Source: Gentiana macrophylla
Lineage: Eukaryota > Streptophyta > Magnoliopsida > Gentianales > Gentianaceae
Reading direction: 5' to 3'
Assembly: GCA_026214975.1 (NCBI GenBank)
Contig: JAOBSW010000721.1
Span: 26,092-90,091, forward strand
DNA length: 64,000 bases
In this document: positions 1-11,029 of the stretch, piece by piece
How the letters are laid out: each line of letters opens with the position of its first letter
How positions within the stretch are numbered: position 1 is the stretch's first letter
Program-made: the position numbers and the translations under genes
Notes under the pieces: model-generated
What the model saw: the letters and a program-made list of their open reading frames with translations, nothing else
The model's database searches: none
Told to the model about the DNA's origin: nothing

Positions 1-407
1 AACAAAGACAAAGTTCAAGGAAAAAGTGAACGAATTTAGTTGAAGTTATTGCATCAGAGTGAACTTCATTCTTGATAATGTAGACAGACTCCATTAAGAA
101 TTCAGCTTTTCAGTACAATCAAAGTGGCTTTGAGCTGATTCTATTGAATCATTCTTCACTGCTATTCTTCTAAAACTAGAAACCATCTTAAAGCAAAATC
201 ATAAAGTTGTTGAGCGGTAACAAGAAACCATCTTAAAACAAAATTCTGTCAGAGACTCACAGTGTCACTGGACAAGCAAATCGGTTTAAATGAACAGCAA
301 AAAAGATACTACCTTGGATCATTGATAGATAGTTTGTTCCTGAAGGTATCTAATTAACAATAATGTTGGATGAGAATGCATCAATCATCAAGGGGGGTTC
401 TGCATAC
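1..407 (-). other. Intron and unassigned sequence downstream of monooxygenase exon 1
   Basis: Read on the minus strand, this follows a GT splice donor at 407-406. I found no acceptor plus coding exon resembling the next part of the monooxygenase family, so it is probably intron continuing off the left edge. Two short near-identical pieces (around 178-195 and 226-243, containing AAACCATCTTAAA) form a minor local duplication. Confidence 0.45.
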
Positions 408-662
408 TTGATCAATAGAGAGTGGCAAGGTGATATTGTGGAGGAGATTAGGATGAGGTAGCCATGACCCAATAATTTTCTGAGTCAAAGGATCAATTCC
501 AACTCCGGCACCAGCTGGGCTTCCACTTGGGGGTGCAAGTGTTTTCTCCAGAACCACCACTTCCCACCCTGCTGCAATAAGGGCATGGGCGCAAGAAACG
601 CCTGCTATGCTGCCGCCGGCAACCACTGCCTTCGGCTTGGCTTTGAATTTGATTGAATCCAT
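408..662 (-). CDS. FAD-dependent monooxygenase, first exon (partial gene)
   Basis: The ATG is at 662 and the reading frame gives about 85 residues before a consensus GT donor (CAA|GTATGC), where homology to the family stops; the frame then meets a stop at 381. Residues 11-40 form a Rossmann dinucleotide-binding fold with the variant glycine motif GGSIAG, a following alpha helix, and a strand ending in a conserved acidic residue (VVVLEK) that in this fold contacts the adenosine ribose of FAD. The next block (GAGVGIDPLTQKII) is typical of plant FAD/NAD(P)-binding oxidoreductases of the urate-hydroxylase-like/zeaxanthin-epoxidase-like superfamily. Substrate cannot be inferred from one exon. The exon has no internal stop and may belong to a living host gene; the rest lies to the left, outside the window. 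Confidence 0.75.
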
Positions 663-849
663 TTGATTTTTTTCAACTGATTCTCCTTCAACTCACTGGA
701 TTTAAGAGTTCTCCATTTTTTTTTTTTTTTTTTTTTTTTTTTCATTAAGGAGAGTGTAGAATGGCAGTGGCGTGTACGACAACAAGTGGCATGGTCGGCC
801 GTGGTTGAATGTTGAAAGTTGAATCGAGACAAGCAGGCATATCATAGCA
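663..849 (-). promoter_or_regulatory. 5' flank/promoter side of the monooxygenase, with a long T tract
   Basis: This is the short interval between the monooxygenase ATG and the transposon island that begins near 850. It holds an uninterrupted run of about 27 T (716-742, so oligo-A in the gene's own direction). No clear TATA box could be assigned. Any more distal promoter sequence has been displaced by, or now consists of, transposon DNA. Confidence 0.35.
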
Positions 850-858
850 AAAGTTTCA

Positions 859-953
859 GGGAAAATTTGCATAAAGGGCATGGGAAATTTACCATTTATT
901 AAAAAAGGTGTAAATATTTTAAAATTTGTAAAGAGAGCATAAGGATGTTTAAA
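859..953 (+). repeat. Left terminal inverted repeat arm
   Basis: An AT-rich arm that matches the reverse complement of 11127-11222 closely, and more loosely the reverse complement of 6796-6881. It ends in AAAAATTA, directly before the inner MULE terminus GGAGACCTTTATTCGCA. Confidence 0.65.
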
Positions 954-2049
954 AATTAGGAGACCTTTATTCGCACCACGGGTTTATCGTTGCATCATAA
1001 TTCAGAAAAAAGATGGCATCTACCTCTTACACCACACCTATTATTTTAAAATTCCCAAATCTACCAATACACCATACTTTTATTTCAAACTTTGGAAAAA
1101 AAAAAAAAAAAACACTTTTGCCAAAAAAAAAATTACTATTTCCTGATTTACTTATTTCTACATATACCCTAAATTTTTAAAAATTACAAAACACCCCCCT
1201 AAAACACATCAAAACCGACATGGACACCATTTCCCCTAATTTCTCTCATTCTTCTTCTTCCATTCCTCACTTCTTCTTCAAAAAATTCAAATCTCCATCT
1301 TCAAACTTCCATCTTCAACTTCTAATCTTCAACTATTTTTTCTTCTTCTTTCCATAACAAATCTATTAAACCATAACTCCACATTCCCATTATCACATAA
1401 ACCATTTTATCCCATTCTCATTTATAAGGGATTCAGGAGAAGGGCATAGTAGAAAGTCGATTTTTTGGCATTAAAGCATGGTGAAAAAGGTATGCTTATG
1501 TTTATATTCAATCTCTCATCTTCCATTTCAAGCATTGTGGTAGAAATTGTTATTTTTCTTCTTCTTATTTCATATGCTTACAAGTGTTTGATAAAATGCC
1601 TAAGAGAATGAATTATGCACAAGTTGTAGTGTTCATGATGCAATTAGTTTGTGATTTATGTTATGAATGTGTAAAGATAATAGAAATAAGAAACAACTTT
1701 GATGATGTCGATTTTTGGACAAAGATTGAGCCTTAGAAGTTTTGAAATAGATTGTTGATTTTTGGTGACATGCGACTTGGGAAGTCGATGTCCCTGGAGA
1801 AAAACAAAATTCGACTCCCTTGGTGTCGATTGTCAAAGATGCGACCTCACCATTCTCGGACCACTGAGGAACGACTTTGCGTAAGGTCGAACCTCTAAGG
1901 TCCGACAATGGTAATGTCGTTTCTCCTGGAACCTTCTTTTACTTTATTGTGAAAATGATTAGATCATGAAACCAAGATCATTAATGATTGTAGCTTGTGT
2001 TTAATTGAATGAGAAAGACATGAACTTGTCTTTTCATCTTTGTGTGCAG
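954..2049. other. MULE subterminal and 5' region, including a probable leader intron
   Basis: Low-complexity, C/T-rich on the plus strand (CTTCTTC runs at 1240-1360), typical of MULE subterminal and leader DNA. A splice acceptor (TTTGTGTGCAG) lies immediately before the PMD start codon at 2050, which suggests a 5' untranslated intron. The palindrome cluster at 1771-1920 sits inside it. Confidence 0.4.
1771..1920. repeat. Palindrome cluster A (about 21-bp units, CGAC...GTCG)
   Basis: Units are seen at 1771-1790, 1811-1832, 1839-1860 (decayed right arm), 1870-1891 and 1902-1920, each of the form CGACnn(8-9)nnGTCG. Start-to-start spacing is 28-40 bp, mostly about 31. Matching clusters lie on the other side of the PMD gene. 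Confidence 0.65.
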
Positions 2050-4572
2050 ATGGGTAGGACAAAGGGCCAAAGTACGTCTATCAATGATGAGGAGCCGTCA
2101 AGAAGACGTCAAGCAATGACTGCCTCTTATAGAAGAGGAAAAACAAGTACATATTTGAAAGAAACAGAGGGTAAACGTGTGGGGAGAAAAGCGTTAATAG
2201 TTGAAATAAGGGATAAAATCTGTAATAAATATAGTGACGAAGAAGAAAGAAACCGGGAAACAAAATCTGAAGAAGAAGATAGTGGTGGAGAGGAGGGTAG
2301 TGAAGACGAAGATAATGAAATTGAAGGCGTTGAAGAAGAGAGAGATGAAGAGAGAAGTGAAGGGAGCGATGATCGGAAAGAAGAAGAAAGTGATGAAGGG
2401 AGCCATGATGGGAATGAAGAAGAAAGAAGTGAGGAGGGTTTTAAGGAGAGTGGAGAAGAAGAAGATTTGCTCTTAGATCTTGATGATGACATGTTTAACT
2501 ATGAATTGTACGATAAAAAGCATGATCACGTTGCACATCATCTACTGAAGAGGGAGGTAAATATAAGTTATCTCTTACAATGTAAATGTTTTAATTATGA
2601 TATGGATTTGATTAACAACATCTACCATTTTTTACTTTGCTTTGAAAAGGATTGTGGATTTATTACGTGCAAGCAATACACAAACAAAATGTATATTTGG
2701 GATTTGTACGAGGAGTTAGAGTCCACACGCAATATGATAAAAAAATCGATTTTGTATCGCCTCTATAATGGTTCTTATAAGACGGCGAATAAGGTTCTTG
2801 TGTCGGCCTTTGTTGAGCGTTGGCATCCTGAAACAACATTGTTTCACATGCCTTTTGGTGAGGCCACTATAACTTTGGACGATGTTGAACAATTGTTGGA
2901 AATCCCTATAATTGGAAAGCCGATGGAGGAAGTGAAATGGGCAGAACTTGGTCCGTTGGATGTCTGGATATCAAATCTTCTTGGAATACCTGTCCAAATT
3001 GTGCAAGTAGAACTGGCTCGTTGCTCAGGATATTCTCTGAGGACATCATGGATTATTAAGAATTTGTCGTAGTCTAAAAACAGACGTTGCAATGCTTCAG
3101 CCGAGCAAATCATGAGAGGTTTTTTATTGGTATTGTTGGGATGCACTTTATTTCAAGACAGATCAGGGGATAAAATGAAGGTAAAATATCTTTACTATTT
3201 ACAAGATTTGAAGCAATTGGATAAATGGGCGTGGGGTGCGGGCACATTGGCCTATTTATATAGGATGCTTAGCAAAGCAGCCACTTACGAGACCAAAGGT
3301 GTATGTGGATATCTCACTTTGTTGGAGGTACATCTAAATTTTTACTATTTTTGTCTTATACATTATAATTATGAAGAAAATCTCGTGAGAAATGTGGTTT
3401 TTCTTGTTTCAGGCATGGGTATACGAACATTGTCCCAAACAACGGCCTTTCTCAAAAAAGGAGAGCGATCACCTGCGAGGATATCGGAACACAGAAATGG
3501 AATTCATCATTCCACATGGTGGATGAAGCTGCAAATAAACAATTGAAGTATGTGAGGGGGGAGTTGGACAATATGACCAAGGAAGATGTAAGTTTTGTAC
3601 GTACTTGTAAACTGGAGTTTAAGTGAACGGACACACTTATGACTTTTGTTTTCCTTATCTTATTATTTGTAGTTTCTTTGGACCCCGTATCGCAAAAGGA
3701 GTAAGGATCCTCACGAGGTTGCTTGGTTTTGTGGATGTCTAGTTGTTGACAACATGAAAGAGCTGTATCATCCAAACAGAGTTGTGAGACAGTTTGGCCG
3801 TGTGTAGGACAAGCCTGGATGTCCTATTCTTGCAAAGAGATCATCTCGTATGAAAGTCCGAGCTTACCTTGCAAAGTTTGATAATTGGGACAAAGATTTT
3901 GAGGAATATAATTACCATCTTATTCCCGAAAATTTGAGAGGCCCACGTGCGAAGAAGAATGGGCAATGCACGAAGGAATACGATGAATGGTACCAATCAT
4001 CTGCAATAATCAAACTTAATCATGAATTGCCTTCGTCGGTCTTTGCAAGTGGTGAATACAAACAAGTATGGATCTATACACTCGTAATATATTACTTTTC
4101 TGAATAATGCTTTAATCTTACTTATTTCACTTGCATAGGGTCGTTGGATGAGGAAAGCTATCAACTTGGGTGATGGATACTTGAGAAAGGGCTTGAAGGC
4201 AACAAAGAATGAGTTGTATCATGCATTGCAGGCTGTAGTGGACACACTCAAAGAAGGGGTTTGCGTGGGAACTGCTGATATGGAGATTGGTGAGACTTCA
4301 TCGGGTGTGACAAAGAAAAAGAAGTCTACAATTGTTGCGGATGCCGAGAAAAAAAGAGCAAATCTAATATGGAGAAGGAAAAAGGAAAAAAGAAGCTCAA
4401 CGACGACATAGATACCGGGAAAAAGAAGAGCAAATCCGTCAGGAAGCCCGGTGGTATTAAAATATGCGAACCATCCGATGTTGGAAGAGACAAATCTAAG
4501 GATGATGCCAAAGGAGGAAACGGGGATGCAATTCTATTGGAGAATGAAAACCGAAAGACAAGAAAAAAATGA
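2050..4572 (+). pseudogene. Plant mobile domain (PMD/MAIN-like) protein, decayed multi-exon copy
   Basis: The ATG at 2050 follows a splice acceptor. The N-terminal 150 residues are Ser/Glu/Asp-rich and disordered (acidic runs at 2238-2500). The PMD begins near 2790 with a diagnostic block (SAFVERWHPETTLFHMPFGE, then DDVEQLLEIPI). It continues through LLVLLGCTLF (3121-3160), DKWAWGAGTLAYLYR (3217-3260) and, after an intron of about 85 bp (GT near 3327, AG at 3414-3415), AWVYEHCP. Later exons give FLWTPYRKRS (from about 3672), the YLAKFDNWDKDFEEY block (3865-3910) and a Lys-rich tail to 4572. In-frame stops at about 3070 and 3806 and a frameshift near 4350 show decay. PMD proteins (MAIN family) act in meristem maintenance and silencing in Arabidopsis, and the domain is spread by MULEs. 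The surrounding inverted repeats favour transposon cargo over a host gene. Confidence 0.8.
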
Positions 4573-4744
4573 TTGTACTCGATAACTATCATATGTTTTA
4601 TTTTATTTTGTGACAATTATCGTATGCTTTCACTATTATGTATTAAACATGGCTTTGATCGCCCTTATGGCTTTGACTATTATGGATTTTTATGATTGTA
4701 TCTCATTCTTGTTAATTAGACTTCGGTTGTGGGATCTCAAAAGA

Positions 4745-4827
4745 TTCGACCATATCAAGGTCGAATCTCAATAGGTTCGACCATAGCAAGGTCGAATGCA
4801 CTAGACCCGACCTCACTGAGGTCGATT
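4745..4827. repeat. Palindrome cluster B
   Basis: Three units: TTCGACCATATCAAGGTCGA (from 4745), TTCGACCATAGCAAGGTCGA (from 4776) and CCGACCTCACTGAGGTCGA (from 4806), spaced 31 and 30 bp. They fall in the gap between the converging PMD and mudrA genes. Confidence 0.75.
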
Positions 4828-4849
4828 CTCCCTGAATCTCAATAGGTTT

Positions 4850-5235
4850 GCACAAAAGTTGCATTCTTTTCATTCCTATCCCTCAATGCCTTGAGTATAT
4901 CTTTAGGGCATGCTCCGAGCTTCGTCAAACTCTTAACACGGTTATCTCGTCTTTTGACAAACGCCCCTTGAATGAATGTCCCAAATCTGAATTGTTCAAA
5001 TCATGGTTGTGAAACCATTTTTCACACTCACCCGCCACCCGCCGACTGCCTTCTCACTCTTCAATAACAAAAGGAATGGACACCCACATTTTTTTGAGAA
5101 AGTATTCCGGGGCTTACCTTTCCCAACACCTCCATCCTTCTTCACATAGTCCTTGCGCGCGTCGCCACCCCTTTCACAAGCGTATTTCACATAAGGACTT
5201 CGATCTTCTGAGTAGTCTGACTTCCACCTGATTAG
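4850..5235 (-). pseudogene. mudrA-type MULE transposase, zinc-cluster region only
   Basis: The minus strand encodes a FAR1/WRKY-GCM1-like zinc cluster: VKYACERGG (about 5200-5170), KKCGCPF (about 5090) and WRVSVKNGF (about 5030). After a one-base frameshift come the HNHD histidine ligands and the block HSFKGRLSKDE. A second shift leads to a motif like CPKDILKALRDRN, which in intact MULE transposases precedes the DDE catalytic domain. Homology ends at about 4850, where palindrome cluster B begins, so the whole DDE domain and the C-terminus are missing. A minus-strand ORF at 5573-5824 could be an upstream exon but shows no recognisable domain. The gene is convergent with the PMD gene. Confidence 0.7.
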
Positions 5236-5903
5236 TACAATCCAATGTTGCTTGCAACTTCTTTCATTTATTCAATAGCTTATGTGTCAGTGTTGAATAC
5301 CTACACATGTGATTATTACCAACAATTAGCGATCGTGGGATTAAGTTTTCACATCTAACGTCACATCGGTGAATATATAATTACATGTTCAGTAATGAAT
5401 GCATCACCGGTATAAATATTGTTTGGTGTATTTTCATCTACTACCACTAACACCATGTTTTGGTTCAACAATTCTAATGCGATGATTTCATCCTCACTAG
5501 GGAAGTTGTCATCACGACCATCAGTTTGGCTAATGTTGTCGTCTACTTGTAATGTTATAAGTTATCGTCAAATCATGAATAATTGTAGTAAACAACGTTA
5601 AAACTTAACAAGTAGAAATACAATGGTACTTGTAAATAGACATGAACTTCGGTCTTGGTTCCTTCGGCAATCTCATCTAAATGTGGCAAATCTCGAATTA
5701 TATCGTCCACGTTTGTTGATTCTCGGACGTTTTCAACTTGTTCACTTGTTTCACAAAATTCTCCACCGATCTCATTCATCCAAAACCCACATAAGACGAT
5801 AAATATATCAATATTCATCACCAAAGTCGATTGTCACATGTAAAAACGCCATAATAGGGTGCACATACCTTGGACAATGTCCAAATGTGAAACAATTTAG
5901 ACA

Positions 5904-6020
5904 TTCGATCCTGACAAGGTCGAACTAGACACATGCGGCCCTGACAGTGTCGCATATATTAGTGACATGCGACCTTACCAGGGTCGAATCTATGAAACCG
6001 ACTTTGGTAAGGTTATATCG
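5904..6020. repeat. Palindrome cluster C
   Basis: Units at 5904-5924 (TTCGATCCTGACAAGGTCGA), 5934-5954 (TGCGGCCCTGACAGTGTCGC), 5968-5987 (TGCGACCTTACCAGGGTCGA) and a degenerate one from 5998, spaced 30-34 bp. They lie upstream of the leftward transposase remnant, mirroring cluster A upstream of the PMD gene. Confidence 0.7.
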
Positions 6021-6795
6021 ATATGGGCGAAATCTAGCTAAGAAAAGGCTTAAACTTTGGCTAGAAATCATTCACCAAACACAAAATGAGAGTTCAATAT
6101 CTTGATTTCATGTACATTATTGCATTTTGAAATGTTAATCTAAGGAAAATAACATCAAATAGGTTATTGATTTCAAAAGTACCTTCTCATCCATGGTGTT
6201 GGAAACCATATTTTCTCCAAGATGTGATTTTGATTCCTTGCCTTCATCCATTGAAAATTGTTATAGACCCGCCAAAGAAGCTTTTTTCGTTGTGCTATTG
6301 ATTGATTTGGTGTAGATATGATTATGAGGAAAAAAAAATTGGTGAGGATGATGAAAGTGAAGATGATAAAACAAAGGTGTAGATAAAGAACATGGAGAAG
6401 AAGAAGATTAGAAGATGAAAAAAAGTTTGAAGATGGTGTGGGTTTATGATGATGAAGTAGATGAAAGATTTGTGAAGATGGTGATAATTTATGTAGATAA
6501 GGGTTTGTGAAATGGGTTTAATGAAGAAGAAGATGTTTATGGTGGGAAATTTTGGGGTTTGTAGGTAGAGGTGTGTGATATAAGGTAGGTAAAAATAGGG
6601 GGACTAATTCGTAATAAAAATAAATTGGTGTGGAAATAGTTATAAAGTGTGGTGTAGAGGTAGAAATTGTGGTGTAAATAAAGAGTGAAATAAGTTTTAA
6701 AATCATTGTGATGTAAATGTAGATTTTTCATTTAGGTGTGATGCAAACTATAAAGTGGTGCACCTGTAGGTTTGACGTAATGCGAATAATAACTC

Positions 6796-6881
6796 CCAAA
6801 AATTATTATAAAGGGTACAATACCCCCTATAATAATTTTAAACTTCCATAATCCTTTTTACAAATTTTAATATATTGGCAA
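6796..6881 (-). repeat. Second terminal-repeat arm beside the inner MULE
   Basis: AAAAATTATTATAAAGGG followed by a mirror-image segment and an arm like the outer repeat. It matches 11090-11170 in the same orientation and the left arm (859-953) inverted. It decays into A/T-rich DNA after 6881. Confidence 0.6.
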
Positions 6882-7068
6882 AAGAAATAAATAAATAATC
6901 AAAGTACAATTATTAGAATAACTAAAAAATCTTGAAAAATAAAATAAAATACGAATAGAATTGAACAATAAAATTAAAAAAATTGTAAAACAAATTCAAT
7001 CCCATCACCGCCCCACCCCTCATTTTCAAGTTTTCAGCTCTCAAAAACTGGGTTTTCAATATAAATAA
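6882..7068. other. AT-rich filler between repeat arm and Helitron
   Basis: Low-complexity A/T DNA with one C-rich patch (about 7003-7021). Nothing recognisable. Confidence 0.3.
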
Positions 7069-9760
7069 TCTATATCTATATCTATATATATTTGAAAGGA
7101 GAATTTAACCCAATTACCTGGGATTTCGCTCCAAAACCCACTTTCAACCCGGCTTATACCCGCAAATCCTTATTTTTTTTTTAATATAAAAGTCCTTAAA
7201 AAAACATTCCTATAAAAAGAACACGTTTTGGGTAGATGAGTAACAACTTTAGTTTCCTTTTTTTTTTTTTTGAAAGCAACAACTTTAATATCTTAACCGG
7301 TTGAAATCTTGCCGATCATTATCTTCAAAACTTCTCAATCCCACTTATATGCTGGAAATCAGGTAACAACTGTCATATCATATCCTATGGGTTTTACCAA
7401 TCCTATCCCATAATCTCCTCAAACTCTTCTCACCCATTTGAAATCATGTAACAAATTTCAGCTACATACCTTCCCATGAGTTTCAATTTATTTCATTTAC
7501 GTCGCCCTGTTGGTTTCAAATTTTTTTCTTTCATATTTGAAATGTAACAAATACTTATTGAACATTATTCAGGGGAACCTAGGGTTCTGATTTTATTGTA
7601 ATGATAATAATAGCCATTATTATGTGTATCATGTTTATCACTTGGCTATGTCGTGTTTCGTTTAGCTCTCCAGCTGGCAGTCGCGTCTGGTGAATATTTT
7701 TTTCCTATTTTGTCTCCTTGCTGGATTCTTTGCATTTTACTAACACTCTTGCGGTCTCTCAGCACCGGCATAAACCAGAGTAATGGAGGTACCTTTTTCC
7801 AGTAACATCTTTGATTTTTAGTCCGAATTCTCAACCAACTGATGTTCATACATTTCTATGCGACATTATCTTGGTCATCGATCATATGGTTTTTACGAGT
7901 GACAACAGTGAATATAAAGGATCGTTTGGAGAAGAGGGTAAAAATATTCGATTTTATTTTTGTGCTTTCTTAATTTATTGTACAATCACATTTACTTATC
8001 TCTTCTATTTTTATTGCTAAAGCATGATCAAACCCATAATCACACTTTTCTAAATGTGAAATGGGATTAAAAGTTTCTAACTTTGTTCAACCTTTAGAAA
8101 GCTTGAAGGTGTTTATTTGACTAATGGAATATGCATGGCTCAACAACAGGTATTATTAATTGCTAACCATCCAGGTTTGTTGGAACTCATCATACTTCTT
8201 TTTTTTTTTATAAATATTTTTAGATGCAAGTGAGCATCCTTTCGGAAACATTCTTGAGAACATGTATATGGTACCACAATAATAAAGAGATAACACCTTC
8301 ATGAAATGCATATCGATTCATCTTTGTCATGGTATTTTGATTTTTTTCATTTTTAGCCGATCTCATGAAATTTGCCGTCACGAATCGCATTTGATTCATG
8401 ATTTTTACCATGGTATTTTAAGATTTCTCATTTTTAGAGAATCATATAGTATTATTTGATTCTAGATTGTGGTTTGATTTAGTATAATAAAATGAAGTTT
8501 TGATTTTGAATGGGGCTTATTGGTGAAGAGCGGCAAATGGAATGTCTGTTTTAAATGACATATTTTACCATTATTCCTTCACGATCGATTAATACTTCCA
8601 CCTCACCATTATTAGTAACACCAAATTCACACGATTCGCCCAAATGGATCAAAATTTTATTTTATTTTATTTTATTTCGGACTAATTGGTTACTTTTCGT
8701 GATCGTAGAAGTTACTCCTATCTTGGTTGAAGAATATGAGCAGTACTAACATAAAGTGGAGACAAATGGAGATGTAAAGAAGGGCCCCCACCAAGTTTGG
8801 CAACAACAATGGACAATGGTAAATTGGTAAAATAAATTAGATTTGTTGCATTGGATATGTAGTTACTTTGGGGATTGCCAGCGTGGGGTTTGTATATTTT
8901 TCTTGCATTGGATAGTTTTGCTTCATGCGTTTTTTAATAGGCAGTTGGAAATGTTTGTTTGTGTTTTTATTGTTTATTTATTTATTATTCTATTTTATTT
9001 TGCCTTTGTTTACATTATTATTTTCTTTAGTGTTGTTGTAAAATGTCATGCTTTTCTAATTATCTATTCCTGAATGGATGGTTACACAAGGTTTTGGTGA
9101 TCACAAATAGCTTGACTACATTGAGTTCGATATATGTGCTTACATGTGGTATGATTTTCTTTTATTGAAGTGGAAATTTGATTTCTTAATCATAATTGTA
9201 GCGAGATCATATCTCAGTAGTGACCGAGGGAGTTTTCAAGTAGAAATAAAAGAGCAAAAGAATAGATACAAGATCGGAGGAGAAAGTTCTTGAGGCTTGA
9301 GATAGGGAGGATTCCCCATCATTTGTGTTAAATGTTTTCAGCCTCACTTTAGTGAATAAAAGATGTTGCATAGGTAAATCCTGAACTTCTATCAAACTCT
9401 TACCTTTTCTATGAAACTCTATATAGATTTCCTAAGTTGGCTTAAAAGGTACTATTATTTTGAAGATGGTTTGTAGTTGAACTTAATATTTAGGCCTAAG
9501 TTACCTAACAAAGTACTATTATTTTGTAGTTGAATACAACTTACAAGGTAATGTTGTTTGTTTGTTTTTTTTTTTTTTTTTTTTTTTGTGAAAATTGGAT
9601 CCACTAAAAGTAGGTTTTTTCATATGTTTTTATTTTTTTATTTTTTTTATGATGGTCCGTGATTATGTACTTATATGGGCTCAAGTGTGTTGGATCTTTA
9701 GTCATTGTATATATTGTGTTTTGTAAAGATTGCCTTTTAAGTAATATAATTGAAACTCAA

Positions 9761-9898
9761 GTTTAATGGGTGAAAATAAGTTGTAGTTAATCTGAAGGCT
9801 ATTGTCTTTGAGTGATTTGATGAGCGAAGTTTAATGGATGATAATAAGTTGTGATAATCCGAAGGCTATTGTCTTTGTAGGAGTTTGGTGAGCCGAAT
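9761..9898 (+). repeat. Tandem duplication of about 68 bp inside Helitron 1
   Basis: The segment at 9761-9828 (GTTTAATGGGTGAAAATAAG, then GAAGGCTATTGTCTTTG) is repeated at 9829-9898 with about 10 differences. Confidence 0.75.
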
Positions 9899-10046
9899 TT
9901 CATTGAAGAAGGTACATTTGAAGATCGTGTGTATTTTACCCCATGGAGTGTGTGTGGCCTTAAAACAATTTTTATATGTGGTTTTAGTCATTGAAATTTA
10001 CCACAAAGATCTTCAATAAGCTATTACTATTTGATAGCCTATTAAA

Positions 10047-10267
10047 AAATAAAAAAGAGGGTAAACCCCGCCTCAGGTCCCCACTCCCCTGCCCCACGGG
10101 ATGGATATGTAAATCAAGAGACCCAGAGTAATTTCAGTCGAGTCAATGGGCTTACGCTTTATGAGGAGGGAATAATTAGCCCGTTGTGGGAATCGAACCT
10201 CTAACCTCCCGCTAGGCTGCAATTACGCACCCACGCCCTTTGCCAACTGGGTTATGTCCTGGGGACT
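10047..10267 (-). mobile_element. tRNA-derived SINE (about 221 bp) with perfect 20-bp target duplication
   Basis: On the minus strand the element opens at about 10265 and carries a tRNA-like RNA polymerase III promoter: a box A-like stretch (TAACCCAGTTGGCA, near 10253) and a perfect box B (GGTTCGATTCC, near 10195). It ends in an oligo-T-rich 3' tail, as in several plant SINE families. The flanks are identical 20-bp direct repeats beginning CTATTTGATAGCC at 10027-10046 and 10268-10287, which proves retroposition into Helitron 1. The perfect duplication suggests a fairly recent insertion. I cannot name the SINE family. Confidence 0.85.
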
Positions 10268-10531
10268 CTATTTGATAGCCTATTAAATTTGACATTCGAT
10301 GGCCTATTGGCGGCAATGAGTTCCTAACAATTTCTCTTTACAATTAATAGTACAAGTTTATTGCATCAATTGGTTCAATAAGTGGAATAGATTGATAAAG
10401 ATTTGTATGCTCAACTGCCGAATGTTTATGTTCCCTTTAATTTCGAGCACATAAAATCACTTGATTTTTAGTGTTGTTATGCAAAAGTCATATACTTGCA
10501 TTATTTATAGTCTTTTTTTTTTTAAATTACA

Positions 10532-10558
10532 CCGTGCATCGCACGGGTTTTGAGCTAG
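10532..10558 (+). other. Helitron 1 3' terminus: hairpin plus CTAG
   Basis: The 15-nt hairpin CCGTGCATCGCACGG followed by GTTTTGAG and CTAG. In Helitrons this subterminal hairpin and the CTRR end act as the rolling-circle termination signal. Confidence 0.75.
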
Positions 10559-11029
10559 TATAGTTATAAATGAAAAAAAAATTATCATAAATAAATTATA
10601 ATTTTGCAAAAAGACAATAAAAATTAAACGTAATGGTAAACATGGTAGTACAAAATACATACGCGTAAAACATTAAAAATGTCTGTGCAAAATATGCATA
10701 AATTAAATATTACAAATACATATTAAAAGGAATAAGTAGCATTACAAGGCACATATTTTATAAAGCATTGTAAGCATTGCAAAAAGAAATCACGAAATTA
10801 TTTACAAGAAATATAATTTTTTGGGGGTAGGATGTGGTAGAGAAAATTTTAGCGGAGAAATTGGGCGTAGGTCGTTGGAGGTGGTTTTTTCATGAAAAAT
10901 TGATTTCAAGAGCAGAAAATTAATCAGGAGGGATGAGGACGGTCACGAGAGAGGGTTATTTTTATACATATTTTTTGAATTTTATTTTTTTATCTGGATT
11001 TTTTGGTTATTATTATAATTTTATTTTGA
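10559..11029. other. AT-rich DNA between Helitron 1 and the foldback repeat
   Basis: No gene or recognisable repeat beyond A/T runs. Confidence 0.3.

Larger units (their letters stand above)
953..6795 (+). mobile_element. Mutator-like element carrying a plant mobile domain gene and a mudrA remnant
   Basis: Its left end (GGAG, spacer, TTATTCGCA from about 954) is mirrored by GCGAATAATAACTCCC ending near 6795. The 8-bp string AAAAATTA abuts both ends and is a plausible target duplication. Subterminal sequence on both sides is rich in short CCACA/ACACCA tracts. The interior holds a rightward PMD gene and a leftward, truncated transposase in convergent arrangement, plus three clusters of 21-bp palindromes. 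PMD genes are known passengers of plant MULEs. With the catalytic part of the transposase missing, this copy cannot move itself. Confidence 0.6.
7069..10558 (+). mobile_element. Helitron 1 (non-autonomous, about 3.5 kb)
   Basis: The 3' end has the classic structure: a GC-rich hairpin (CCGTGCATCGCACGG, 10532-10546), an 8-nt gap, then CTAG at 10555-10558 followed by T. The best 5' end is TCTATATCTATATC at 7069, preceded by A, so the insertion sits between A and T as Helitrons require. The 5' sequence (AAAGGAG, then ATTTAACCCAATTACC) resembles the start of Helitron 2. No Rep/helicase gene is present, and none of the short ORFs inside (for example around 7650-8020 and 8220-8410) is recognisable. 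It contains an internal duplication and a SINE. Confidence 0.7.

Noticed and set aside
605..832. A Lys-rich ORF over the T tract
   Set aside because: It is created by the homopolymer and overlaps the start of the monooxygenase exon.
2127..2492. A 121-residue Ser/Leu-rich minus-strand ORF
   Set aside because: It is the antisense shadow of the GAA/GAG-rich acidic region of the PMD gene.
10047..10267. A tRNA gene, because of the perfect box B
   Set aside because: No cloverleaf can be completed, the element has a T-rich tail and 20-bp direct flanks; a SINE explains all of it.
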